Assembly (NCBI GenBank): GCA_002633005.1
Contig: NMRA01000285.1
Location: 348,427-410,426, forward strand
Direction: 5' to 3'
Source: Phoronis australis
Lineage: Eukaryota > Phoronida > Phoronidae
DNA: 62,000 bases
The notes beneath the pieces were generated by a model. That model ran no database searches and had not been told where the DNA came from. It saw only the letters and a list, made by a program, of their open reading frames with translations. The position numbers and the translations under genes are program-made. Shown here one piece after another: positions 35,485-48,200 of this stretch; the first letter of the stretch is position 1; the number at the start of each line of letters is the position of its first letter.

Positions 35485-35826
35485 GGCCCTTTCATACTAA
35501 GGTTGACGCGTCGATGTTTAGGTCTTGGATCGAAGTTAACAGCGCCAGGTACGTGTAACTTCGCAGTAACAGGCGAATCAAATAAGACGAATCAAATAAC
35601 GGCGAAGCATCGACGCTTCGGCGTGGTATAAACGGTCAACTTCGGTCTCGTTGACGTTATCATCAAGGACCACGCACTGCAATCGCGATTACATCGATAA
35701 TGTCAGCGTCACTTACAGCTTTCTTCCATGTCCGTTAACGATTGAAGCCGGTGTGAACTGTTCAACAAAATTTGCATTTTACATCGACGTTCCTCTCCTA
35801 CCGAAGTTACTTAGTATGAAAGAGCC
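35485..35826. mobile_element. 342-bp TTAA-flanked MITE
   Basis: Terminal inverted repeats GGCCCTTTCATACTAAG (left) and GGCTCTTTCATACTAAG (minus strand at the right end) are flanked on both sides by TTAA (35481-35484 and 35827-35830). No ORF. The TIRs differ from those of the 922-bp element at 22384, so it is a separate family using the same target. Confidence 0.85.
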
Positions 35827-36515
35827 TTAAACCAACCCACACATCAATTTTAAGTAACCGGCAAGAAAACAGGCGAAGTAAGTGCCTTTACGTAGAACAT
35901 AGAAAGAACAACGAATTAATATCCCCTACGAACTCCTTTCTTCTATATTGCCCCATGAACAACAACGCATTTCGCTTGACAAACTGTCATACTTTTGGGA
36001 CGAATCAAATATTTGCCATGCAAAATACCATTTTGCCAAACTAACGCCCCGTGATGTCTAGACAATTAGTGCACGCTGTTCTTTTCTCTGACCAGTATGC
36101 AAAAAGTGCATCTTTGAATTACATGTTAACAACGTCAAAAGCAAAGCCCAGTTCTTTTTCCAACGAAATGAAGGACATTTGGATGGTCTCAAAACATGTA
36201 CATCTGTAGATATGTCAAGAAAAAGTCACAAAAATCATCTCAACAATCCTCTTATCAATATTCAAAATATACAATACGTAACACCACGCTCCTCTATAAA
36301 CCCTTAAAAAGCAAAACCGAGTAAACATACCAATAAGTTATCAAAAGCACACCAACATCAAAAAAGGCAAAAAGTAGCACAACTGGTAACACTCTATGCA
36401 TTTTGAAAATTGATGTGATAAGCCAAGTAGTTTTACGGCGGGGCATTAGGGCCAAATGAAAACAAATTCTTGAATATCTCGTTATTACGACTTAGCAATC
36501 TCTTTATATACAAAC

Positions 36516-36552
36516 ATGCATGCATACATGCATACATACATACTTACATACA
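36516..36552. repeat. CATA/CATG tetranucleotide microsatellite
   Basis: Imperfect short tandem repeats of CATACATG-type units. Confidence 0.7.
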
Positions 36553-36730
36553 TTTCTTATATTACATGCCGAAGTTATCTCCCGTAATCTAGAGCCGGGC
36601 AATAATTCTCCAAAATCCACGAGGGCTCTAGATAAGGGCGATAACGACTGAGAACATGTAATAATCTGTTTATACCACATATTGAACGATAAACATTGCA
36701 ATGAATCGATGCGCCCTTCTGGACCCACCT

Positions 36731-36778
36731 CAGCTTTGGAACTACTTTCTATCTCAGCTTTGGAACTACTTTCTATGT
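36731..36778. repeat. 24-bp tandem duplication
   Basis: Two adjacent copies of a 24-bp unit beginning CAGCTTTGGAACTACTTTCT. Confidence 0.8.
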
Positions 36779-36949
36779 CAGAGACCCGTGGTCGAAGGCC
36801 AAGACCTTTTAAGAAACGCAGAGTCATTCTTGTTCAAATAATGTCTTTACTCACAACCAATTGAAAATTTAAACAAAATAGAAATAAAGAGAATCTATAA
36901 TATAGGTTTTAAGCTTACAACACATCTTATCATGCTAAGCTTCCGCAGT

Positions 36950-38055
36950 TAGAGTGTCGTCTGCTAAAGAAGGTTACCACTGGTTAATGAGTATAATGTC
37001 CAAGTCAAAGACTCCAGACGACATGTTACCCACATTTAAACTGGAGATCAATGATTTACAAGTGAGAGACAATGACAGATATGGTGAAAAGTTCGAAGCC
37101 AGTGACGTTAAGAACTTTGTAGAATCAAAAGAAAATCAAAATCCGACGTCGAAACTTTAAACACCTGGCTAGTTACAACAAGACCAACTGAGAAAAACAT
37201 GTACTTGTGCTTACAAAGCAAGAGCTGGACGCTTACTTGGAATGTTTCTTTCTCGAAGTGAAAGACAAAACGGAATACGAGCCAGACATTCTACTGGGTT
37301 TCAATAAATCTATTGATCGTTTTTCAGAGAAATAGTTTTCGATCATAAACGATCAAACATTTAGCGGATCAAGAGGAGCTCTGCAAGCGAAAGGAAAAGA
37401 TTTAAAATCCCAAGGAAAAGGTAATAAAACCAACAAAGCAGAGGCATTTAGGACAAATGATCAGGAAATCCTACGGGCCAAAGGAGTGATTGGACTGCAG
37501 TGCAATTGCTTTAATTAACTTGGTGTGGTTAAACAATACTCTACCATAGGATTTCCTGAAAACGACAAGAACCGAGAACTTCAGTGGAGCGATATTATTA
37601 CGATGCACTGTTCAACCGAAGGCGAACATATCGAGTTCAATGAAAGGCCGACCAAAACCAGATCCGACGGGTCATTGAAGAGACCATTCAAACCAAAGCA
37701 ATTTCAGTTGCCAGAAAACCAAGCCCACGGGTCAGTGGCTGCCTATGAGAGAAATACAGAGCAATGAGACAGCGACCATGATGCAAGCCGACAGCCCATT
37801 CCATCTGAAACCAAAGCAGAGCACATTTGATAATTGGGACATTGGTTCATGATGGTTGGTGTGAATACTTACTAGAAAAATGGTTTCGCGGATGTGCGAG
37901 GCAGTAGGAAGACTGGACCGTAAAATTAACCCCACTGTTAGGAAGACAACGTGCTCGACATTATTCAACTACAGAGTCCCGCCAACCACCGTGATGCAGC
38001 TGTCAGGATACAAGAACATACATAGCCTGCAGACACACTGCAGACATCACTGAGC
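36950..38055 (+). pseudogene. Crypton-type tyrosine recombinase (DUF3504/KIAA1958-like), degraded
   Basis: Fragments in plus-strand frames match the order of DUF3504 proteins derived from Crypton recombinases. An N-terminal helix region is followed by KDKTEYEPDILLGFNKSIDR (about 37262-37320), then KGKDLKSQGKGNK. Next come RELQWSDI and IEFNERPTKTRS (37575-37665), and after a break VRKTTCSTLFNYRVPPTTVM and LSGYKNIHSLQTH (37930-38040). In-frame stops, for example after FSEK near 37335 and after NCFN near 37515, and frame changes make it a pseudogene. The catalytic HxxR-like position reads NPTVRKT, so the arginine remains but the histidine is not where relatives keep it. The ends of the element cannot be placed. 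Confidence 0.75.
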
Positions 38056-38059
38056 AAAA

Positions 38060-39985
38060 GCGGTTATGTTCCATACTAACAAGATACGAGTCTGGATCAT
38101 CATGCAGTAACCTCACAATATCACGCACCGTCACATCACATTTTCAAGAATGTTGCAGGTAACCACGGGTATATTTAACACTTGAAATTTTTTTACAAAA
38201 TTATTTGTTTCGTTAATGAGTGTGCTCCAACAACGTTGCACCAACTGCATGTTTCAGGTCCATGGCCAAGTAACTATTTTCAGGGTGTACAGTAATTTAC
38301 AGCGCTGCATAAATATGGCACGACTATTATAATTGTCTTTAATTTGACATTTAATCTATTGACTGGCCCAAAAAGTCATAATAACGTCATGATAAACAAG
38401 CGAATCGTGATAACCCAAACAATGCGTTATAATGTTTTGTTTTCGCCTATCAGACGTGACAAGAATGTAACGTTTACAAGATTAGTGCTTGGTTAAAAGC
38501 ATTCATTCGAATATCAAGGAAATATTTAATCAAAAACAAGACAACATGGGTAGAGAATTCCGAAATGGCGACCACCCACATACGCTCTCTATCTCTTTGG
38601 ATACGGTATATAGCTGTTCGAAGTGTTCAGGAGTATCATCAAGCACTTAATATGATTAGGACCGATTCTCGAAGTTTAAGCACGCCACAGGACTGTACAC
38701 GTATTTTGGTGACAAACCTTAGGGTGTCACGGAGCGGCGCGAGAACAGAGTACGTTTGCTTGATTGGTTAATGAAAACACAATGCAATCTTAATTCACCA
38801 TATAGATCAGTTTTGTGCAACAACGTTTTTAAAACAGTAAAACAAAACCTCTCCTCCGTAGTTGTCCTTCACAGATGTAACATATCTCTAGACATCATCA
38901 GTGTAGTCAAAGACCCAATAGTTTTGCACGCCTCCTTGCGGTTTCAATCCATGTACATCATGCATCAAACAATAACGTTGTTTCCAGAGATGCCTATGCT
39001 GCATTCTGGTCGGCATATAAATGTACGTGAGCCGAAAGAGACTCTGAAAGAGTGTCTCTACTAAGTTCCAACAAAGTAGAGGGACAATAGAAACCATTGG
39101 ACGGAATTTTCGTAAAAGGATTTGTTGACTGATGTCATTTCTCCACGGCATTGTTCATCATGGCATTTGTTGTTGATGGCGGGAAGGAGTCACTTCAAAC
39201 GGAATGCTGCTAGCATCATTTCTGTAGTACCTGTCCTCAATGGAAAGAGACGTGCTTGATCACGCAATGAATGGTTGCTTAGACACAGAAGATCAAAAGG
39301 ACTTCTTAGATTTTCTGCCAGTTCCCGAATGGGTCGCAGTTCGATCAGCAAGAAAGTGAGGTCGACTATACTCAAGATAGCCCAAAGAAAGATCGTTCAG
39401 GAGTCTAGATATGCAATGGACATGATGTTCCTGTCATCTATAGTGCTCATGTGCGCCCGATTATACTAAGAGTACCTTCAACATATGTAGGAACAGAAAA
39501 ACAATCAAAAAGCTATCGACATCAACTACCAACAAGAAAATAAAATTTAGGTGAAGAAACCTTAGCATAGTTTCTGATCTTTGTTACAGGACGTATTGCC
39601 AGTTGCCAAAACTGAAACATCATTTTCAAAATGGCTTCAGAGCTTTTGAGATATTTAGTTGCCGAGATTCCTGCCACTAAAACCAATTGCCCTGAATTCA
39701 AAAGAAGACTGGCAAAAACCTTGGAATGTAATTAACGATAGACATACCATAAGGCGCCACAATGCTGACAGTGTCACATTTAGATTTGAAACAGTAACCG
39801 GCTGGCCCGTTGGGTTCAAGAATTCGTCTGTTTCAAAGTTCATTTGTTAGGTAAATTAACAAGCCAGGGAAACTTGTGGCTACTCTTTATGTACTCACAT
39901 TAATTATATGCGAGTGTGTTATGCCATCTTCCCCCTCGGTCCAACTTCCGATGCTCTATCTCATCAACCCCTTGACTGACTTTAT
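38060..39985. other. Intergenic DNA with unassigned open frames
   Basis: Open frames at 38565-38771, 38756-39064, 38888-39151 (minus), 39275-39469 and 39659-39850 are short, overlap each other on both strands, and match no family I recognise. Being between transposon remnants, they may be older element sequence. Confidence 0.3.
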
Positions 39986-39989
39986 GAAA

Positions 39990-40230
39990 TTTTGCATCCG
40001 TTTTCCTGTCAAGGGCGATACAGCATGGCACAATTTTCAGATGGCCTGGATTATGGCAGTGCCACCTAGTGCCAAATTTATTATTTTATGTTCGGTTCTG
40101 GATTGTCATCAAATTTGGCATACAGTCACCTAAGATGGAGACAACTTATTTGGACGATAACATGAATTTTGAGCCACCTAGTGCACATTTTCGGATCTGT
40201 TTTTGGCATCCAGCACACTGCATAGGCCCT
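39990..40230 (-). repeat. Composite interspersed repeat, copy 5 (short, reverse)
   Basis: Contains GTGCCACCTAGTGCCAAATT and GAGCCACCTAGTGCACATTTT blocks together with CTCATCAACCCCTTGACTGA, the reverse-oriented counterparts of the family described at 3240-4900. Confidence 0.55.
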
Positions 40231-41231
40231 CTTCATAACAACCCTCTGTGTGGATTGTTTTCTTGTGGTCTTGATTGTGGACTGTCTGAGATTCCATGTG
40301 GTTTGGCAATGTTAGCATATTCAAATTTGATACTAAACCATATTAGAGCATAAACTCTTGAAACAAGTAAATGGACACCTGTTCCAATTTGCTGAAACAG
40401 AACTGTATGAAACCCTTGTAGAGTTGTCTTCAGTAAAATGCCCATTGCCCTTCCTGGAAAACTTCTATCCAATGTTTAATCCTATGACATCTATTAAGAA
40501 CCCAATACCATTCAATTCCCTGATTAGTCGTGGGTAAACAAATGAGTTGTCTCCAGTCCTTGAATCACCATGATTTGCTCTTAATAACATATTGTGGTAT
40601 TTTCAGTGCCATAATCTCCTCTAATAACCCTAGGACAAGTGTCTAAACCGCTTGGCAACAGTAACCGGCCACAAGAGCAGGGTTTTTATTGGAGAAGTAG
40701 GCTTCCATCCAAATTACATAATGCGAAAGATCATCTATGCACCCATGGTGCAAGTTGTCAATGTACTGAATTCGGTCTTGTGTTGGTCTACACTCTGTGA
40801 CGCAATAACAATATAGTATCTCATTATAACGAGACAGTTGAGTCGTTTTAATGAGATAGTTAAGGCGTTATAACGAGATAATCAATAATATTTTTTCATT
40901 TGGCCCTAATGCTCCACCGTAATTTTAGTTGCCCATATTTTCAAAAACAAAATCACCTGATGTAAGCTCAAAAAGGTCGGGATACTCTGCTTCTTTTAAT
41001 TTTCACCATTTGTTGCCAGCTTTGAGGCAAAAGTTTCAAAATGAGGCGCAAAACTGAACCAATTATGCTATGTTTTTGGCCTAAATGAGGTTTCAGTAAT
41101 TTATAAAAACTTAAGCATAAGCCAACTCACAGCACAATAAACACATAGTACAATAAACTTCACTGTCATAAACAGTTACTAGAATGTGGCCATCAGCCAA
41201 GGATTTGTTTATCACTGATATCACTATTATT

Positions 41232-41745
41232 CAGGGCTTGGAATGACCAATGACAAAAAACACGGAAACTTTGAAACTTTTACAGCCCAAATCATGCTTG
41301 ATAACCAGCCTTGAAATGATCAATGTGAACCTTTCCCCGACAAAAATCGGGACTAAAAAAAAAAAAGAAAAAAAAAACGTTACCACCATCAGTACCATGC
41401 ATCTGCGTCCTTTTAGCTCGCCCGTCCACTCCCAACTCACACATTTTTGGCTGCAGAGCGGTAGTATTTGTCGCCGCGCTTAACAATAACACGAGACGCC
41501 ATTGAAAATCCCACCACGCTGTCCCAGATGCCCTGGCAATGTTGACAATTTACGTTCCTCCGAAACATAAAGAGCAACTTCCGCTTTTCGAGGTGAACGT
41601 CGTCTGCAACGCCGCGGTAAGAAAGGCATTTGCCGCGGAAATTTTATATCAAATCCGATTTTTTTACGCGGAAATATTATAAAAAAAGCAGAAAGCACAT
41701 TTGAAAAAACGGAAATCCGCGTTTCCGCGGAAAATTCCAAGCCCT
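41232..41745. mobile_element. hAT-like MITE with CAGGGCTTGGAAT ends
   Basis: The left end CAGGGCTTGGAAT and right end (minus strand) GAGGGCTTGGAAT form 13-bp inverted repeats with a one-base mismatch at the first position. ATTATT flanks both sides, suggesting a decayed target duplication. The interior has an A-rich run near 41355 and Pur-rich GCGGAAA repeats, with no transposase. Confidence 0.65.
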
Positions 41746-42203
41746 CATTATTTCATAAACTGCATTACCTAATGTGAGACAGGACCAGAGGATTAGGTGA
41801 TGAGGTTGTAAATGAAGGATTGACATCCATTCCAGAAAATTTCTTGCTTTCAGCACAGGCACAGTGACTGCACGCTATCGCATAAGTGAGACAAAATCCT
41901 TCAATTAAGAATGTGCATGTACTTAGCCACCTCCCACTTCATACTGAGCCATATGGCATCAGTAAACTATGAAATAAAATTTCATCATGTATGGTACCTT
42001 GAAAATGATTAACGGGTTGATTAAATCTTACAGTCATTGTACTTACAAACACGTTCCAAGAGACACCAAAACAAAGGCAATAACCCAGGGTAACATCATT
42101 TTCAAATTACAGCCGGATCATATTTCAAGTACGCACCAATGATGTAATACAAAAATGCATGATTCATTTGGCACAGACTCATGGTCTTAGACCAGAGTCT
42201 CAC

Positions 42204-45200
42204 TTAAGAGCCCGCCTCTTGTTCTTGGCCCAGACCTTCTAGTATCATGCCCATAGGAGTTCGTTTCAGGCCAACCCATTCAACCTTAGATGATACCTTG
42301 TTCCTCAAGTTGCGTAAGCGAAGTGACGAGTGGATAAATATGACTGTAAGAGAACGGAGAGAAACATAACTGAATGTAAATAAAAGATTAATTACAGGCA
42401 GTCTGTTGCATGTTGCACCAGATGTACACAGGCCGCTCAGGTGGGCCCTATACACTGATCACCTGGAACTATTTTTATGCTTTATTGATTTGTAGTTACA
42501 ACCACATAACGCTAAATCGTCGTGAGAGACCGTCCGGAGTTGGTATATGGTGCAACTCCAGACGGCCTGGGCTCAACAGAAAACCACAGTTCTACTGTGA
42601 GTCTGCACCAATGTGATAAACGAGAGTAGTTGTACTTGCCACGTCAGCTGCAGGTATCATTATCTCTTTTATGACACACAATTTGTAACTGGGCACAGCT
42701 TTTTAAAAATAGTGTAGAAAAGCCAGTGGAGCTTGATACCCCTCAGGTCCCAGTCAAGTCTTCACTACAATTCTACGTTATGCAGGCTGAGGAGCTAGAG
42801 ACTCGAGGGTCTAGCAGTTGTGTGGCCCAGTGGGACTCGAACTCACGACATGAGTAAAAGGAGTGCTTACTTATCTCACTGGGCCACACTGCCTCCTCAA
42901 ATGCAAAATAGGCAAGCTTCTTCAACATAGAACACCTCATGGTGAACAATGAAATCTTATTTCATCAAATTTCTTGATAAAAGTAAGGACAAAAAGAATA
43001 GCATAACAGGTTCTACTCCGTGCCTCAAAGTTGATATCAGGTAGCTCTGGGTAAAATAGGATTCAAACCCATTTCAGCTAGCACCAGCTGGCTCTTTGAA
43101 AATACGGACAACTACACTATCAACGAATCAGTTTTCAAAATGATACAAACAACAACCAACTATGCTATTTTCAGGCCCAATAATATTTTTCTTCATTATG
43201 AGCAAAATTTGTGCCGCACAGCCCTCATTAAACAAGTGACGGCCAGAACTAGCAGTTTCAGTTGTAGGGCCAAAAAGCATTTTTGGGACTATTATTGGGG
43301 AGGATGGCCTTGACCAGAGCTATAAAACAGCAAAATCCAAAATGTTTTTTTATTATTTTATTGTGTAAATACTGCCGAGTGCCGACTCTCGATCTTGGCT
43401 TCCAGTCATTCAGTAGTGACCTCATCAGTTAAAGGCAAAAACAACTTTTTCATGTCATTTTTAGCAACAATAAGGTTCGTTGATCACCCCAGACATATTT
43501 TTCACTTAATTACAGTAATCCCAAACCAATCATGTCCTCTCGTCCTTACTTCTTTGTCATCACCAGTCAGCCACTCGCATTATTAACTCAGGTCATTGGT
43601 TGGACTTGTCCCCACTCATGCACTATGACCCTTTTATTAAGAAAATATCCTAGTCTGGTTGGAACAGACTTATTTTGAAGTTTACTGTTTCCTGATTTTG
43701 TGAACAACAGCTGCAGCACAGGGATACTTACAAGACACTGGGAAACTTACAAGACACTGGGAAACTTATAAGACTGGGACACTTCCAAGACACTAAGACA
43801 CTAACAAGACACTGAAACACTTACAAGACACCGTAACACTTACAAGACACTGAGATACATACAAGACACTGGGACACTAATAAGACACTGGGACAATTCC
43901 AAGACACTAGGACACTTACAAGACACTGGAACACTTGCAAGACAATGGAACACTTACAAGACAATGAGGCACTTACAAGACACTGGGACACTTACAAGAC
44001 ACTGGTACACTTACAAAACACTGCGACACTTACAAGACACTAGAACACTTACAAGACACTGGGACGCTTACAAGACACTGGGATACATACAAGACACTGG
44101 GACACTTACAAAACACTGGAACACTTACAAGACACTGGAATACATACAAGAAACTGGGACACTTACAAGACACTGGGACACTTACAAGACATTGCGACAC
44201 TTAAAAGATACTGGGACACTTACAAGACACTGGGATACTTACAAGACACTGGAACACTTACAAGACACTGGGACTCTTACAAGACACTGGGACACTTACA
44301 AGACACTGGGACTCCTACAAGACACTGGGATAAATACAAGACACTGGGATACTTACAAGACATTGGTAATGCAATGCCAAATAGGAAGACCAGCACACAT
44401 CCTGCCACATAAAGGACGAGGTAACAACTCGCCAGAATCATTATTGTGCACAACAGTGGGTGCTTCTGCTTGAACTGTTTGTATTCATTCTTATTGTTGG
44501 AAATGTAGATGAACAAACCAAACGCGGAGACCACAGAGAATATGCCGATCAACATTTCACTAGGATGGAGCACACTGAAATGAAAAGTAACACAAAAACG
44601 TCACACATATCGTTCCTGATCCGGAATGATTTATAAAAGAATTTTGGTTATTTTCACAAAAAATCATAAAACGAACCTAAATAGCATTTGAACATAACTT
44701 TTTGAACAGTAAAGGATTCTCAAGGTAGCCAACCATCAAATAAATTTAGCGTTGATATTTAAGACAAAATCATAAATGTTACATTTTGGCTCAAAAACTC
44801 GTTTGACTGCAGCATCAAAATGGGCAAATCAAAGAGAACTAGAAAGCTGAGGTTACTTCTCAATTTCTCAGATTTTTTGCCTTCTTAACAAATAATTCTA
44901 CAGTGAAATCTTAGAACTGCCGCCATTTTAGCTGACTAAAACACAAGGACAGAATAGGACCTTTTACTGTCAAAATCAGACTCATAACATTCCTTACTGT
45001 TCTCAAATTCTGTTTAAATCGTTTACAAAAACATATAGAAACTAATAACAACTTAGGAAAATATTTCAAAGTTAATTGGGATTGGCCAACGCCAAAAGTG
45101 TGAATTTAAAAGTTCCTCAATTAAGCATTGCCCCCAGACTTCAGGTGCCGGCTCATTCGGCTACAAATCAAGATTGGATGGGCGTGGTAATTTTTTTTTA

Positions 45201-48200
45201 CCCCAGTGAAAAATTCAACTTTGACAGCAACAAAACAGCAAAACGTGGCATTAGCAAATGCTAAGACAGTGTTATACGACATTTCCAAGGTGGCCATGAA
45301 TACCTGGAATCGACAGCACATAATAGTAATATGCAATTTGTCATTCATCAAAATTGTAGATCAGTGTGACTCAGCAATTTGGCCAATTTTTTAAGGATAG
45401 ACTATTTTTGTCCACTTATTGAACAGGGACCCCTTGTAGTCGTATACACCAATGGTACGTAGACATGGAAAGAGTAAAAAGACCTCAGCTAACTCTTGTA
45501 CAACAATAAGTCAAAATAACTGTATGATCTAATTGAGGGCAATTTAAAAATGAGAATGACATCATGGCCTACCTTAAGTTAAAGCCCCACGCACAGGCAT
45601 TTTTGAAACCCAATTGCTTTTTTCATCATGTTTAGAGCTAGAACCCTTTACTTTGACTTATTAATGTGGTTACTTAGCCTTCCTACTTACGCAAGTCATC
45701 ACTTGTATCGCATGTAACGTGGCAAGTCTGTGCATTGGACAAACGCTCAAAACTATAATACTTGTTAATTTAACTAGTTAAAGCACGTTACATATTGCCT
45801 GATAGTGAAGCTTAAAAAAATAGAATTTTGCACTTGTGATCATGTCTGTCTTGGTATAATTTTCGGAAAAAGGTACATTCCTTGAATCACATAACACACT
45901 TTTTCTAAACTAAAACCAGGTGGTAACGTGAAGTCTTCATGGAGATATCTCGTGAAGACATGCAGGGATATACCCAGGATTCAAAACCCTGCTTGCCAGC
46001 TGGGCGAGTGAGCCAGAAAATCTACTCGCCCAGCCCGAAATTCAGTGGCCCGGCCGTCTGCGTCTGTCACCACAAACTTGCTGCCAGGGTCAATAAAAAT
46101 CATTGTTTCGTGCGTTGATGTCACCATCTATTAGGGCTACAGTATTCGCCCAGGGTGCTTAGAAAAATTCATTGCGGAAGGGGGGGCGCTTGTTGTAGCC
46201 TAAGACGGTTGAAACACGGTCTCCGACGACAGATGAAATCAGATTTACGAGCTGTGACGTATCTGTAACCTATGACAGACTTTCTACAAAACTGTGGTGC
46301 ATTGCCTTTGTTATTAAATTACGATTTAAAAGACGGAGGTGTTGAAATTAACCAATGACGTCAGAGGTTCGAACGCAGTCTGTTCAGCAGTTCACAACAC
46401 GCTTACTGATGTCAGCTTATCGGTTGAATCCGTTGTTATATACCAAAAATCAACAAAATTCGATGTAAAACCCCAACAAATATATCGAGTTATTGAACAA
46501 GTGTTTTGTTTTGTTTCGCTGTTACGGATTTATAGGTATTGGAACATACCATAGCCTACAAAGTTCGGTAGGCCAATTTACAAGGCAGTTTTGGGCCCTG
46601 TTCGGTGATAAATTTGAATTATTCATCTGTGAAATATAGACAGGGGAACATAGCCGTGTGTTGCAATTTTAGACTTGCGATTTTTTTAGTTCTAAACACA
46701 CAAAAACACTTGTTATTGCGGCCAGTGGCTCGGAACCCGATGAGGCCTGTCAAGGCTGGCCTGAAGACATGATGAACATAAACCAGCCAAAATTAAAAAC
46801 TAAGCTTCCAGTCATGAAAAGACTATGCTAGTGAGCCAAAGAAATTATGTGCATGTGATTATTTTGGTGAATTAGATGCAAAACTGAAAGTCTACGTACT
46901 AGCTCGTCGGGGGCCCGCCGCGAAGTCAGGTTACCCTTCCATAGCAGCAAAACCGTCAGGGCAAAAAGTTGCATAGTAACGATTCGAATAATGTATATGG
47001 ATATCTAAATAAAGATTCTCCTAACATCTGACCATAGGATATATAATCGAGATATTGTTTCACAACAGCTTTCTGTAAGCAAACACTGAATTAGCATGGG
47101 CTCACACTGCCAACATGTGGAGAATTTCTGGCTTGCACAGGTGACCCCTCTCATTCCCTAAGCCCCAGGCAACTTTTACAATGCCTATTCAGCACGCCCT
47201 TTGTATTGATGTAGATCTAAGCTAATGAAGTGGAAAGGTAATTGCTAGCATTACTGTCTCAACAATGGTTGTTGTTAGTGCCCCCAATTTAGTTTTCTCT
47301 GACATTTGTGGACCTATAGCCTGCAACTCTGGAGAGTACTTTTAACTTGGTACATTATAAATATTGCAAAATGACTAAAAGGTTAACCTGTGTTTATCTT
47401 CACAAAGGGCCACTTTCCAAAAGAATGTTAAGTTTCATATTGGTTTTCTTTATTTAATTTTTAATGGTTCTGCCCACTTTTTTTGTTACCGGGAACGGGT
47501 TGATAACTTTTTATCTAAGTTTAAAACTTGAAGTACCAAAACATTGGTAGATATTGATTGCCAGCTTAACTTGATTAGTTAAGTTCAATGTGAGCCCATC
47601 CCTAAACTTACCACATTACAGGTACACTAAACATCACACAAGTTTTTATATTTTTATTAAAATAAGAACTCAAATCATAAAATATATACAAAAGTGCAAA
47701 TATGGTGATGACCAAAACTGAAGATTTGGAATCTCTGGACAATTTCGGTGGCACTGACTATAAAACCATTCTACCTCTTTGTCAGTAATAAAAAAATGAA
47801 AAGTGGGCACAACTGTTTCCTCAAATCTGGCTAAACGAGATTGAAAGAATATTAAAAAATGAATCCATGTGATATTGTTAACTCTGATCATCGTTTGTAT
47901 ATCCACCGAATATATCAATACGCTCGGTAGTTTATCTTCAATCGTACCCAATGGTTGTAGCTTTTAGATTAGTTCATGTATTTTTAAGTTTTTAGATTAG
48001 TTCATCTATTTTTAAAAATCAAAAACCGTACTTGGTTGTTTTTTTTCCAGCTGAATTCCGCCGTGGTGTTCATTTATAACGAAAATTAGTGGTTAATGCA
48101 TTTTGAAAATTCGCCATTATGTACAGTCAGAGATGTTTAATACAGTTTATGGTCGGATAATTACATTTAATTGGGTCTTGCTCGCATCGGGCAATGCGGT

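Noticed and set aside
36504-36827. 107-codon minus-strand ORF
   Set aside because: It runs through a CATA microsatellite and a 24-bp tandem duplication, so it is low-complexity rather than coding.
43719-44370. CRISPR-like array
   Set aside because: Units are contiguous with no unique spacers, and the host is an animal genome; the same holds for 20488-20877 and 29793-30030.
43964-44473. 169-aa plus-strand ORF rich in RHWDTYKTL-like repeats
   Set aside because: It is the antisense of the 19-bp splice-donor minisatellite and the end of ARL6IP5 exon 2.
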